From NCBI GenBank assembly GCA_903900265.1, contig CAIUMM010000072.1:1-64000 (forward strand): DNA of 64,000 nt, read 5' to 3'. Below, piece after piece: positions 16,193 to 25,074 of the stretch. Source of the stretch: an uncultured Pseudomonadota bacterium. GTDB taxonomy: Bacteria > Myxococcota_A > UBA796 > SXON01. Made by a program: the position numbers and the translations under genes. How positions within the stretch are numbered: position 1 is the stretch's first letter; each line of letters starts with the position of its first letter. The notes under the pieces are model-generated. The model was given only the letters and a program-made list of their open reading frames with translations, searched no databases and was not told the origin of the DNA.

Positions 16193-17514
16193 GCACGATC
16201 TCACGACGTAGTTTTGTCACCGGTGGCGCCTCGCTGGCTGCGGGTTTGGCTGCTTCTGCCGCTTCTGTTGCAGCGCTGACCGGATCCGCGCTGGCTGGGT
16301 CGGATGGCGAGAAGGTCTATTCAAACGCCCGAATCCTGCTCGGGACCATGCCTTCGGAGGGCGCGACCGAGCTTCGTGGCGGGCTGCGCATCGTCAACGG
16401 CGTGATCGCCGAGATCGGACCCGGCGTGACCGGCGGGATCGATCTGGGCGGGGCGACGATCTGGCCGGGGATTTGGGATGCGGGCTCGGCGATCGGCCTC
16501 GCCGACATCGATCTGGAAGGCGCGACGCGGGATGACGCAGAGACGGGCGATGCCTTCCTGCCGCAGATGCGCGTGGTCGACGCGTTCAACCCCGCGAGTG
16601 AGGTGCTGCCGGTGCTGCGCGCCCGCGGCGTGATGGGCGCGCTCGTCGTCCCCAGCGGCGGGATTGTGGGCGGACAAGCCGCATGGATGCGCACCAGCGG
16701 GAGCACGGTGGCGGCTGCGACCGTGCAGGAGCCGGCGGGCGTGGTGATCCACTTGGGGAGAGGCGGCGTCGGCGCAGGCACCGCCACGCGGATGGGCGTC
16801 GCTGCGCGGCTTCGGGACGCGCTGGACGCGAACCCCCCGCCCAAGGCGCCCGGTGAGGACGAAGCGCCCGCGACCGGTAAGAAAGCTACGTCGGCGAAGC
16901 ACAAAGCCCCCGAAGCGCCGGCAAAGCCGCCGACCCGCTCAGAGCGCGTGTGGCACGACCTGCGATCGCGCAAGCTGCGCGCGATCTTCGAGGCGGATCG
17001 CGCCAGCGATGTGCTGCTCGCCTGCGCGATCGCCGCCGAGTACGACCTCGACGCGGTGATCGTCGGCGCCGCCGAGGGGTGGATGGTCGCTGATGCGTTG
17101 AAGTCGGCGAACATCCCGGTGATCGTCGGACCGGTCACGGTGCAGCCCGAGAGCTTCGAGACCATGAACGCGCGCTACGACAACGCCGCCTTGCTCCACG
17201 CCGCCGGCGTGCGGATCGGCCTGCGCATCGGGGACCCGCACCGCGCCTACGATCTGACGACCGAGGCCGGCATCGCCGTAGCGTGGGGCTTGCCGCGCGA
17301 GGCCGCGATCGCTGCGATCAGCGGCAACTCGCCTGGGTTTTTTGGGCTCTCGGCCGGGCGTCTGCTCGTGGGTCAGGAGGCCAGCTTCGTGGTGTGTAAC
17401 GGCGATCCGCTCGAGCCGCGTACGTCGGTGCAGCGCGTGATCGTTGGCGGCAGCGAGGTGCCGCTCGCCAATCACCAGACCGAGCTTTATGAACGGTTCA
17501 AGGTATTGAAGTGA
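16189..17514 (+). CDS. Amidohydrolase-like protein lacking the metal motif, Tat-exported
   Basis: 441 aa. The N-terminus has a twin-arginine signal (SRRSFVTGGASLAAG) and an ALAGS cleavage site. The fold pattern of amidohydrolases is kept (VYSNARILLGT, GLRIVNGVIAEIG, a C-terminal SAGRLLVGQEASFVVCNGDP). The usual DxHxH is replaced by WPGIWDAGSAIG, and no equivalent His cluster follows, so metal catalysis looks lost. A Lys/Pro/Ala-rich insertion occurs near residues 215-245. ATGA overlap with the active-looking amidohydrolase and GTGA overlap with the epimerase indicate one operon. Probably a non-catalytic partner. Confidence 0.8.
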   Translation: MSTISRRSFVTGGASLAAGLAASAASVAALTGSALAGSDGEKVYSNARILLGTMPSEGATELRGGLRIVNGVIAEIGPGVTGGIDLGGATIWPGIWDAGSAIGLADIDLEGATRDDAETGDAFLPQMRVVDAFNPASEVLPVLRARGVMGALVVPSGGIVGGQAAWMRTSGSTVAAATVQEPAGVVIHLGRGGVGAGTATRMGVAARLRDALDANPPPKAPGEDEAPATGKKATSAKHKAPEAPAKPPTRSERVWHDLRSRKLRAIFEADRASDVLLACAIAAEYDLDAVIVGAAEGWMVADALKSANIPVIVGPVTVQPESFETMNARYDNAALLHAAGVRIGLRIGDPHRAYDLTTEAGIAVAWGLPREAAIAAISGNSPGFFGLSAGRLLVGQEASFVVCNGDPLEPRTSVQRVIVGGSEVPLANHQTELYERFKVLK

Positions 17515-18440
17515 ACGAAGGCGGCGTGCTCGTCACCGGGGGGGCCGGGTTTATCGGGTCGCACCTGTGTGAGGCGCTCCTCGCCCGCGGCCAGCGGGTG
17601 ACCGTGCTCGACAACTTCGATCCGGTGTATGACCCCGCGCGCAAGCGCGCCCAGCTCCCAGCGGGCGTGCGCCTCGTCGAGGGCTGCCTGACCGATCCCG
17701 TGTCGCTCGGAGACGCGTTGACCGACGTCGCCTCGGTGTTTCATCTCGCGGCGCGGGCGGGGGTGCGGCCTTCGCTGATCGACGCCGCGCCCTACGTGCA
17801 CACCAATGTGGTCGGGACCGTGGCGCTGCTGCAGGCCATGCGCGATCGCGGGGTGCGACGCATGGCCTTCGCCTCCAGCTCCTCGGTCTACGGCGCGCGC
17901 CGCGGCGTGGTGTTCCGCGAAGACGACGCGGCCGACCAACCGGCGAGCCCCTACGCGGCTTCGAAGCGCGCCGGGGAGCTGTTCTGCGCGGCGGCGGCGG
18001 CGTCCTGGGGCTTGAACGTGGCGTGCGTGCGCTTGTTCACGGTGTACGGGCCGCGTCAGCGTCCGGAGATGGCGTTCTCGCGCTTCCTCCATCAGATGCG
18101 GTCCGGGGAGGCGGTCACCGTGTACGGCGACGGCGCCTCGGCCCGCGACTACACCTACGTCTCGGACGCCGTCGCTGGGCTGATCGCCGCGCATGACGCT
18201 GCATCGGGGGCGCGCGTCGTGAACATCGCCGGCGGGGCGGTCACGCCGCTCATCGAGGCCGTGCAGCTTTTGGCGGCCGCCGTCGGCGTGGATGCGCACC
18301 TCCAGTATTTTGCGGATCAACCTGGTGATGTGCCGGAGACCCGCGCTGATCTTCAGGTGGCGATGCGCTGGTTGGGGTGGTCGCCGCAGGTGAGCATGAC
18401 CGAGGGTTTACGAAGGTTCGCGGCTTCTCCCGAGCGGTAA
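17511..18440 (+). CDS. NAD-dependent epimerase/dehydratase (extended SDR)
   Basis: 309 aa. GTG start overlapping the previous stop. VTGGAGFIGSHLCEALLARG is the NAD-binding loop, ASSSSVYG the catalytic Ser region and YAASKRAGE the YxxxK motif. VRLFTVYGPRQRPEMAF and DGASARDYTYVSD are typical of UDP-glucose/UDP-glucuronate 4-epimerases. Acts in the cytoplasm on a nucleotide sugar. Its co-transcription with two exported amidohydrolase-like proteins is not explained. Confidence 0.85.
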   Translation: MNEGGVLVTGGAGFIGSHLCEALLARGQRVTVLDNFDPVYDPARKRAQLPAGVRLVEGCLTDPVSLGDALTDVASVFHLAARAGVRPSLIDAAPYVHTNVVGTVALLQAMRDRGVRRMAFASSSSVYGARRGVVFREDDAADQPASPYAASKRAGELFCAAAAASWGLNVACVRLFTVYGPRQRPEMAFSRFLHQMRSGEAVTVYGDGASARDYTYVSDAVAGLIAAHDAASGARVVNIAGGAVTPLIEAVQLLAAAVGVDAHLQYFADQPGDVPETRADLQVAMRWLGWSPQVSMTEGLRRFAASPER

Positions 18441-18451
18441 GGCGGCGCGGA

Positions 18452-19819
18452 TCAGCTCGCGGTGAGGCTGCGGTACCCGTACGCGAACATGGCGATGAGC
18501 ACCACGCCCATCGCCGCGAGCGGCCAAAGGCCCGCGCCCAACGCGAAGGCGATCCACAGCGCGGCGACGGTGACGCCGGTGACTTGCGCTTGGTGTGTCT
18601 GCCAGAACGGAGGCTCGTCTTTGGGATCGGGCAGCCCGAGCGGGTCTAGCAGGTGCTCTAGCCGCAGCAGCTGGGCCGGGCCGTTCAGCAGCGTAGGCTG
18701 CAAGGTGGCGAGGAGCGGAAGGTGCAGCAGGGTGATCCCGACGGCGACCGAGAGCGCTGCGGCCCCATCGAGGGCGAACGCGGCGCACAGCATCGTGATC
18801 CCGTGCAGGATCACCCACGGCAGCATCGAGAGGATCTGACCGGGCTTTCGCACCGTTGCCGCGTGCATCGCCGCGCCGGCGATCATGCCCTCGGCGACGA
18901 CGCCCTGCAGCGCAGCCTGCAGCGGGTTCGGGCTCGCGCGGGCAGCCGTCAACCTTCGGATGGCCGCGATGCTCGACGCGACGAGGATCACGACGGCTTT
19001 GCCTTCCGCGGCGAGCCCCAACAGCAGCAGGGCCTGCACCGCGGCGGGCGCGATCACCAGCGCGCGCGCTGCGTCGTACGGCGTCTCGATCGCGGCGCGC
19101 AGGGGCCGAGCGACCTGCTCAAACCACTCGGTGAGGCTGTTCACGTAGACGATCGCCTCCACATCGGCGTCCGCCACCGTCCCGATGCGCGCCAGCGCCG
19201 CCGCCAGGGCTGCGTGCGGATCCGGCGACCGCACGAAGGCATCGAAGCCGCCGACTGAGCGCAGCGCATCGGCGCGGATCGCGAACAGTCGGCTCTCCGA
19301 GTGCACATCCCCGATCGCCCGCAGCCTCGGCAACGCGGCGCGCGCAGCAGCGTGCAGCCCCGGCGCGAGGACCACCGGCTGCGCGTAAGCGGCGATCACC
19401 GTGTTGCGCACGTTGGCCGCACCCGCGGACGTGAACGCGGGCGGGGCCGCAGGGCAGGCCGCTCCGGTGAGCAGCGCCAGCGAGCGCTCCGCCCCGGGGA
19501 TGCCGTAGGGCAGGCGGGTGTCGAGGCAGAGCAGCAGCGTGTGCTGGGCGGTGCGCGCCCCTTGAGCGAGCAGCCAGAATCGGCGATCCACGTCGGGAGG
19601 GGGCTCGCCGAACGCCGCTTCGGTGCACGCTACCCATTCGCACGGGCCTGCCTCGCTGCGGTGCTGCTCCCAGTAGCGCTGCTGTTCGGCCACCGCGACG
19701 TCGTCACCGACGATCAGCACGGACACAGCGACGTCGTCCCGCGCGGGGGCGGGAGAGTTTGGGGCCGGTCGACGAATGACGAAGCCCAAGCCAAGGATCG
19801 CGAGCAGCCCGAAGATCAC
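18452..19819 (-). CDS. GT2-like membrane glycosyltransferase, degenerate
   Basis: 455 aa. An N-terminal membrane segment (MIFGLLAILGLGFVI) precedes a cytosolic region with a faint GT2 pattern (VSVLIVGDD; HTLLLCLDTRLPYG; FAIRADALRSVGGFDAF), then several C-terminal membrane helices (residues about 265-450). The layout resembles ceramide-glucosyltransferase/HpnI-type enzymes. The DxD metal motif is not obvious, so activity is doubtful. GTG start, divergent from tmk across only 33 bases. Confidence 0.6.
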   Translation of the reverse strand: MIFGLLAILGLGFVIRRPAPNSPAPARDDVAVSVLIVGDDVAVAEQQRYWEQHRSEAGPCEWVACTEAAFGEPPPDVDRRFWLLAQGARTAQHTLLLCLDTRLPYGIPGAERSLALLTGAACPAAPPAFTSAGAANVRNTVIAAYAQPVVLAPGLHAAARAALPRLRAIGDVHSESRLFAIRADALRSVGGFDAFVRSPDPHAALAAALARIGTVADADVEAIVYVNSLTEWFEQVARPLRAAIETPYDAARALVIAPAAVQALLLLGLAAEGKAVVILVASSIAAIRRLTAARASPNPLQAALQGVVAEGMIAGAAMHAATVRKPGQILSMLPWVILHGITMLCAAFALDGAAALSVAVGITLLHLPLLATLQPTLLNGPAQLLRLEHLLDPLGLPDPKDEPPFWQTHQAQVTGVTVAALWIAFALGAGLWPLAAMGVVLIAMFAYGYRSLTAS

Positions 19820-19824
19820 GCAAT

Positions 19825-19830
19825 CCGATA
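19825..19830 (-). promoter_or_regulatory. -10-like TATCGG, five bases before GTG 19819 (minus)
   Basis: On the minus strand TATCGG, then five bases, then GTG. It lies within the 33-bp divergent gap. Confidence 0.4.
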
Positions 19831-19840
19831 TCCGAGGCGT

Positions 19841-19846
19841 TAGCGG
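19841..19846 (+). promoter_or_regulatory. -10-like TAGCGG, six bases before ATG 19853
   Basis: TAGCGG, then GGGGCC, then ATG of tmk. The opposite-strand element is 11 bp away, and there is no room for a leader on either side. Confidence 0.45.
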
Positions 19847-19852
19847 GGGGCC

Positions 19853-20482
19853 ATGTCACGACCCGAAGCTCCGCGTTTCATCACCATCGAAGGCTTGGAC
19901 GGCTCTGGCGGCACAACGCAGCTTCGGATGCTCCACGCCGCGTTCCTCGCGCGGGGCGAGGCGTGCATCGTGACGCGCGAGCCCAGCGATGGTCCGGTTG
20001 GCAAGCTGATTCGTGCCCAGCTGGGCGCTCCGCCAGAGAGCGCGGTCCGCGACGGCGTGCTCCCGTATCTCTTTGCGGCCGATCGGCGCGATCACCTCGA
20101 CCGCGTCGTGCTCCCTGCGCTCGCTCGGGGCGAGAGCGTGCTGTCGGACCGGTACGCGCTCTCGAGTTTTGCCTACCAAGCCGAGGCCCACGGTCTGGAT
20201 CGTGTCATGCGCTTGAACCAGGATTTTCCTGCGCCACACCTGACGATCCTGCTGGAGTTGGACCCGGCGGTTTGCCTCACGCGCATCCTCGCGCGGGGCT
20301 TGCCGCGGGATCGCTTCGAGACCCTCGAGCGTCTCCGCACCATTCAACAGGGCTACGAAGCCGCGGTGCGCGCGGTGAGCGGCGGTGCTGCGCCATGGAA
20401 CATCGTTCCTATCGACGCCAGCGCCGACGTCGACACCATTCACGCGCGCGTGGTCGAAGCGGTCTGGCCGTGGCGCGCCTGA
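19853..20482 (+). CDS. tmk: Thymidylate kinase with atypical P-loop
   Basis: 209 aa, normal length. Converts dTMP to dTDP in the cytoplasm. FITIEGLDGSGGTTQ aligns with the P-loop, but the Lys of GxGKT/S is Gly (GSGGTTQ). Other family features are present: TREPSDGPVGKLIR, DRRDHLDRVV, LSDRYALSSFAYQ (DRY/S block), LLELDPAVCLTRI and a LID-like RGLPRDRFE. The missing Lys would normally impair phosphate binding, though P-loop variants occur in this family. Overlaps lipB by 13 bases. Confidence 0.88.
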   Translation: MSRPEAPRFITIEGLDGSGGTTQLRMLHAAFLARGEACIVTREPSDGPVGKLIRAQLGAPPESAVRDGVLPYLFAADRRDHLDRVVLPALARGESVLSDRYALSSFAYQAEAHGLDRVMRLNQDFPAPHLTILLELDPAVCLTRILARGLPRDRFETLERLRTIQQGYEAAVRAVSGGAAPWNIVPIDASADVDTIHARVVEAVWPWRA

Positions 20483-21087
20483 TCCACCTCGGGCGCGTCG
20501 AGTACCGCGTCGCGTGGGATCGGCAGCAGCAGGAGCTCTCCGCGGTGATCGCCGGCGCGGAGAGCGCAGTGATCTTCTGTGAGCACGACCCGGTCTACAC
20601 GCTTGGGCGCACGCGGGGGGCCTCCGCGAACGTGCTCAACGCCGGCGATACGCCGGTCATCGAGGTCGAGCGCGGCGGGGATGTGACCTGGCATGGCCCC
20701 GGGCAGCTGGTCGCATACCCGATCTTGAGGTTGGAGGGCGAGGCGCGGGATCTCCACGCCCACCTGCACCGGCTCGAAGACGTCGTGGTCGAGGTCTGCG
20801 CGGAGCTTGGCCTCGCGACCGGGCGCGACGCGCGCAACACCGGGGTCTGGGTGCGTCCCAACACCCCGGAGGGCCAGAAGGTGTGCAGCATCGGCATCGC
20901 GTGTCGGCGCTGGGTGACGTGGCACGGGCTCGCGGTCAACGTCGATCCCGATCTGGGCGCGTTCGCTCGTATCAATCCCTGCGGCTTCGACGCCAGCGTG
21001 ATGACCAGCCTGACCAAAGAGTTGGGTCGACCCGTCCCGCTGGACGAGGTCGAGTCGAAGCTTGCGGGGAAAATGCAAAATTGGTGA
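20470..21087 (+). CDS. lipB: Octanoyltransferase LipB
   Basis: 205 aa. Transfers octanoyl from acyl carrier protein to lipoyl domains, the first step of lipoate synthesis in the cytoplasm. Diagnostic stretches: VIEVERGGDVTWHGPGQLV, NTGVWV, the catalytic Lys in EGQKVCSIGIACRRWVTWHG, and FARINPCGFD with the catalytic Cys. Start set at GTG 20470, inside the tmk end, because the family N-terminus (RLIHLGRVEY) begins there. The reading frame continues open far upstream only as a shadow of tmk. Confidence 0.93.
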   Translation: MARLIHLGRVEYRVAWDRQQQELSAVIAGAESAVIFCEHDPVYTLGRTRGASANVLNAGDTPVIEVERGGDVTWHGPGQLVAYPILRLEGEARDLHAHLHRLEDVVVEVCAELGLATGRDARNTGVWVRPNTPEGQKVCSIGIACRRWVTWHGLAVNVDPDLGAFARINPCGFDASVMTSLTKELGRPVPLDEVESKLAGKMQNW

Positions 21088-21150
21088 AATTGGAGAAACC
21101 AATCGGCCCGCAGGTTGTCTATAGCCGTGGTCCTCGGTCATAGTAGTTCC

Positions 21151-21732
21151 ATGCTGCTCCTCTCTGTACTTGCGCTGATCGGCTGCACCCACCGTCCGGT
21201 GGCGTCGGCGCCGTCCCTCGCTGCGCCCGACGTACAAATCCCCGGCTCCTCGCTGGAGTTTTACGAGATCAGCGGCGCGAATCCTGTGGATCTTGTCGAG
21301 TCGCTGGTGACGGTCTCCCCGGCCGCGGGCAACATCCACCACGCCGCCCAGACCCGCTGGGAGGTGGTGTGGCGCTATCCGGCGGGCCCGGACGAACGCC
21401 CGGATCAGTGCGACCTCTCTACGGTGGACGTAGAAGTCAGCATCGTCACGGACTTTCCACGCTGGAGCCCCTCCGCCGCAGCCGCTGAGTCCGATGTACG
21501 CGAATGGCAGCGTTACACCCGGGCGCTCGCGGTCCACGAGGCCGAGCACGTGCGGCTGATCGACGAGCTCGCGGGCACGCTCCCTGAGGTGCTGGGCGCC
21601 AGCGATTGTGCGAGCGCGGACGCGCGCGGCCAGGCGGTGCTGGACGCGATCCGGGAGGCCAACACCCACCTCGACGTCGTGACGCGGGACGGCGCGACGC
21701 AGGGCGCAGCGCTGGCGTGGCTGGGCGCATAG
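21151..21732 (+). CDS. DUF922-like lipoprotein with HExxH
   Basis: 193 aa. Signal peptide with lipobox (LSVLALIGC). The mature part (EFYEISGANPVDLVESL, AAQTRWEVVWRY, LAVHEAEHVRLIDELAG) matches the DUF922 pattern, including HEAEH, which fits an HExxH zinc-protease-like site. Probably a periplasmic or outer-membrane-bound metal-dependent protein; no substrate known. CATAGT precedes the ATG by six bases, but this is less clear than at other genes. Confidence 0.7.
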   Translation: MLLLSVLALIGCTHRPVASAPSLAAPDVQIPGSSLEFYEISGANPVDLVESLVTVSPAAGNIHHAAQTRWEVVWRYPAGPDERPDQCDLSTVDVEVSIVTDFPRWSPSAAAAESDVREWQRYTRALAVHEAEHVRLIDELAGTLPEVLGASDCASADARGQAVLDAIREANTHLDVVTRDGATQGAALAWLGA

Positions 21733-21762
21733 CGCGCCCCGCTTACACCGACGGTCAGCGCA

Positions 21763-22980
21763 TTATCTCGAGGTTCGCGCTTGGTTCTCGGCGACGATTA
21801 CGTCGCGGATCGGATCGAAGTAGCCGGAGGTCTCCCCAAAGCCGGTGTCGAGGTAGATGACCTTGCCGTCTGGGTCGAGCACTGCGATGGTGGGCAGGCT
21901 CATGCCCCCTTCAGGGCGGGTCGCCGGCGCCAGAACGGCGTAGGCAAAGCCGCGATCGGCGAGCACCGGAGAGGTCAGGCCGAATGCGCTCACCCACTCG
22001 GCCACCGTGTCCGCGTCCGCGGGCAGGTTGACCTCGGACAAGCTTGCGTTGAGCAGGGTGACCAGCTCGACGTCGATGCACAGGTCCTCCATCTCGGCCT
22101 TGAACGCTTCGGCCTTGCCCGCCATCTCCTGACAGGGCCCGCAGTTGGGCGACGACGCGTCGATGACGACAAAGCGCCCGCGGAAATCCCATAGATCGAC
22201 GCCCTCGCCGCATTGATCGGTCAAACGGGCGTTAGGCAGCGTCTCACCCACCGCCGCGGTGTAGCTCTGGCTCAGGCCGCCGGGGCTGAACAGCGGCCAG
22301 CCGCAGGCGTAGGGCTCGGTGCGCGCGCCGGCGGGGTCGTCGACCATGACGTCCGACGCGCCAAGCTGCAAGGACGCCGCTGCGGCGAGGTCGAACACCG
22401 CGCCGTCGTCGAGGGTCGCGCTGTCGGTCCAGACCGTGGCCCCGTCTGCCCAGTCGCCGGCCTCGGCGAGCGTCACGTACTCTTTTCCGCCGCGGTAGAG
22501 CGTGACGCTGCCGTCTTCGGACTCGACGAGGCCCAGCTGTTCGACACGCGTGCCCTCGGTGGAGGAGATCTGCGTGTAGCAGGCGTCGTCGTCGGCGCTC
22601 ATCTCGGCCAACCCCTGCGTGATCAGCGTGCAGTCGGGGCAGAGATACGCGAGGTCGGTGTGCTCGATCATCGCGTTGTAGTCGCGGCTGTAGCTGCAGT
22701 CGAAGTAGCCGGCGGCCTCGGCGGCGGCGTCAAAGTCGACGTGCCACTCCACCGAGCCGGTGAGGGTCCGTGCGGTGCGGGGCCCCGAGCCGGTGTCTTT
22801 TTCCCCGGCGACCGCTTCGGTCCAGACGCACTCTCCGGTGTCGGAAGCCGAATCCTCCGCGCTGTCAGGCTCTGGCGGGTCGACGTGCGCGCCGGGGTTG
22901 CAGGCGAGCGCGGCGGTGAGCGCTGCGGTCAGGCTCAACGGGGAGAGGCGCGGGACTTGGGCGACGGTTTTGCGAATCAC
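21763..22980 (-). CDS. Thioredoxin-fold (TlpA-like) lipoprotein
   Basis: 405 aa. Signal peptide with a lipobox-like LTAALAC, then a Pro/Asp/Glu/Ser linker. The N-terminal half is a Cys-rich domain of unknown fold (LCPDCTL). The C-terminal half is a thioredoxin fold: FVVIDASSPNCGPCQEMAG with the CxxC active site and a cis-Pro segment (MSLPTIAVLDPDG). Likely a periplasmic thiol reductase or disulfide carrier tethered to a membrane. GTG start five bases after the minus-strand hexamer TAGAGT. Confidence 0.8.
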   Translation of the reverse strand: MIRKTVAQVPRLSPLSLTAALTAALACNPGAHVDPPEPDSAEDSASDTGECVWTEAVAGEKDTGSGPRTARTLTGSVEWHVDFDAAAEAAGYFDCSYSRDYNAMIEHTDLAYLCPDCTLITQGLAEMSADDDACYTQISSTEGTRVEQLGLVESEDGSVTLYRGGKEYVTLAEAGDWADGATVWTDSATLDDGAVFDLAAAASLQLGASDVMVDDPAGARTEPYACGWPLFSPGGLSQSYTAAVGETLPNARLTDQCGEGVDLWDFRGRFVVIDASSPNCGPCQEMAGKAEAFKAEMEDLCIDVELVTLLNASLSEVNLPADADTVAEWVSAFGLTSPVLADRGFAYAVLAPATRPEGGMSLPTIAVLDPDGKVIYLDTGFGETSGYFDPIRDVIVAENQARTSR

Positions 22981-22985
22981 GCCAA

Positions 22986-22991
22986 ACTCTA
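22986..22991 (-). promoter_or_regulatory. -10-like TAGAGT, five bases before GTG 22980 (minus)
   Basis: A full TAnnnT on the minus strand, five bases (TTGGC) from the start codon, without a Shine-Dalgarno sequence. Confidence 0.45.
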
Positions 22992-23025
22992 CCTCGTCGG
23001 CGTCACATTTTGTGTCGTCTCAGCG

Positions 23026-23031
23026 TACAAT
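23026..23031 (+). promoter_or_regulatory. -10-like TACAAT upstream of the propeller lipoprotein
   Basis: TACAAT lies 46 bases before ATG 23078, so this gene would have a conventional leader. A poor -35 (GTCACA, 18 bp upstream) is the only other support. Confidence 0.3.
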
Positions 23032-23077
23032 GGAGCACGAGACGCGCAGCTCCTGCGCTCCCCACACCGAGGCCCTC

Positions 23078-25066
23078 ATGCTGAACCGTACGATCCCCGC
23101 GCTCCTCGCCGCCAACTTTGGGCATATGGCGCCGATTTTTGTGACTTCTGCGGTGGTGCTCGCCGCGGGTTGCACCATCGACAACGGCATCAAGGGACAG
23201 ACCGATGAGCCTCCGGGCTTCGACTCGGGAGACAGCTACGTCCCGCCGATCGAGACGGGAGACACCAGCGTCGTGGACTCCGAAGACAGCCAGACGGACC
23301 TCCCTTCGTGCTTGGATAGGAACTTCCCTGCGAAGTCCATCCCCCAGCTCGAGGAGTGCTTCTCCGAGGGCACCACCGTCGGCACCTTCACGCCGGAAGT
23401 GCTCTGGGACACCGAGACCTTCAGCACCAACAGCAGCTCGGTGAGCTGCATGATGCAGCCGATCGTCTGCTCGTTGACCGATGACAACGGCGACGGCCAG
23501 TTTGACGACGACGACACGCCGGACGTCATGATCATCACCTACTCGCCGGGCGTGCTCCGCGCGATGAACGGCGACGACGGCACCGAGCTCTGGAGCGCCA
23601 CCGGCGGCGGCGCCATCCAGATCACCGGCGGCGCAGCCTGCGGCGACATCGACAACGACGGCATCGCCGAGGTCATCGCCGCCACCAGCAACGGCGTGGA
23701 CGTGTTCGACAACGAGGGCAACGAAAAGTGGTCTTGGTCGGGCGGCAGCGGCCACATGGACGGCACGTCGGACGCCCCCGGCATCGCCGACATGGACCAT
23801 GACGGCAACCCCGAAGTGCTGATCGGCAACTGTATCCTCGACAACACCGGTGGGAAGATCGGCTGTGGCTCCAACGGCTACGGCACGTCCAGCAACGTCG
23901 GCTCTGGCGCCTTCGCGGTGGACATCAACCAGGACGGCGAGCTTGATCTCGTGGCGGGCAACGCCATCTATGACATCAACGGGACGGCGATCTGGTACAA
24001 CGGTGAGTCTGACCTGTACCCCGCCGTCGGCAACTTCGACTCGGACGACTTCGGCGAGATCGTCGTCACGGGAGACGCCAAGATCCGCGTGCAAGACGAC
24101 GACGGCACGGTGCTGTGCAACGCGGCGATCCCCGCGGCCTCGGGCTCCTACGGCGGGCCTCCGACCGTCGCGGACTTCGACGGCGACGGCATGGCGGAGA
24201 TCGGCGTCGCCGCCAACTCCACCTACACCGTGTTTGAGTCCGACTGCTCGGTGCTCTGGCAGTACACGGGCACCACCGATCCCTCGTCCGGAAACACCGG
24301 CAGCTCGGTGTTTGACTTCGAAGGCGACGGCATCGCCGATGTCGTCTACGCCGATGAGCGCTGGGTGTGGGTCTTCAACGGCGCCGACGGCTCGGTGAAG
24401 ATGCAGGACACCACGCACTCGAACAACACCTGGCTCGAGTACCCGACCATCGCCGACATCAACAACGACGGCTCGGCGGACATCGCGGTGTGCAACACGC
24501 CGGGAAGCTGGGGCTCGCGCAACGGCGTGACCGTGTTCAGCGACCACGACCTTTCCTGGCGTAAGGGCCGGCCCATCTGGAACCAGCACGGCTACAGCAT
24601 CACCAACGTCAACGACGACGGATCGATCCCGCGTGATCAGGACACCAACTGGTTGACCTACAACAACTTCCGCTCGGGCGATCTCACACCCGGCGTCGGG
24701 TACTCGGGGCCGGATCTGATCGCGAAGATCGAAGACATCTGCGTGGATGAGTGTTCGCAGGGCAACGTCACTGTCTGGGTGACCGTCGGCAATCAGGGCT
24801 ACACCGACGTGACCGATCCCTTCAAGATCGAGGTCATCGGCGAGACCGACACCGGCGAGGTCATCCTCAAGAGCGTCGACTGGACCGTCGGGTTGGTCAT
24901 GGGCCACCAGAGCGACTCGCTCTCCATCGAGCTGACCGGCGTGCCTACGCCGCTCTACAACATCCGCGTGGCCGTCGACGGCGGGAATTCGGAGTCGCTC
25001 TCGGAGATCTCGGAGTGCTACGAGACGAACAACGAAGACAACTGGGGCGGTATCGTCTGTTTGTAG
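23078..25066 (+). CDS. FG-GAP/VCBS beta-propeller lipoprotein with CARDB-like C-terminus
   Basis: 662 aa. Lipobox in VVLAAGC, then an acidic linker (residues about 40-75). Residues about 120-500 hold repeated calcium-binding blade motifs such as DIDNDGIAEV, DMDHDGNPEV, DINQDGELDL and DFDGDGMAEI, as in integrin-like FG-GAP propellers. The last 130 residues (DLIAKIEDICVDEC...VTVWVTVGNQG) resemble a CARDB/APHP-type adhesion module. Probably a surface adhesion protein. ATG 23078 yields the signal peptide; ATG 23126 is an alternative. Confidence 0.8.
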   Translation: MLNRTIPALLAANFGHMAPIFVTSAVVLAAGCTIDNGIKGQTDEPPGFDSGDSYVPPIETGDTSVVDSEDSQTDLPSCLDRNFPAKSIPQLEECFSEGTTVGTFTPEVLWDTETFSTNSSSVSCMMQPIVCSLTDDNGDGQFDDDDTPDVMIITYSPGVLRAMNGDDGTELWSATGGGAIQITGGAACGDIDNDGIAEVIAATSNGVDVFDNEGNEKWSWSGGSGHMDGTSDAPGIADMDHDGNPEVLIGNCILDNTGGKIGCGSNGYGTSSNVGSGAFAVDINQDGELDLVAGNAIYDINGTAIWYNGESDLYPAVGNFDSDDFGEIVVTGDAKIRVQDDDGTVLCNAAIPAASGSYGGPPTVADFDGDGMAEIGVAANSTYTVFESDCSVLWQYTGTTDPSSGNTGSSVFDFEGDGIADVVYADERWVWVFNGADGSVKMQDTTHSNNTWLEYPTIADINNDGSADIAVCNTPGSWGSRNGVTVFSDHDLSWRKGRPIWNQHGYSITNVNDDGSIPRDQDTNWLTYNNFRSGDLTPGVGYSGPDLIAKIEDICVDECSQGNVTVWVTVGNQGYTDVTDPFKIEVIGETDTGEVILKSVDWTVGLVMGHQSDSLSIELTGVPTPLYNIRVAVDGGNSESLSEISECYETNNEDNWGGIVCL

Positions 25067-25074
25067 GGTCACCG

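Noticed and set aside
25064-25069. TAGGGT five bases before ATG 25075 as another leaderless promoter
   Set aside because: The TAG is the stop codon of the preceding gene, so the match is expected by chance when genes are close; it was left out of the count.
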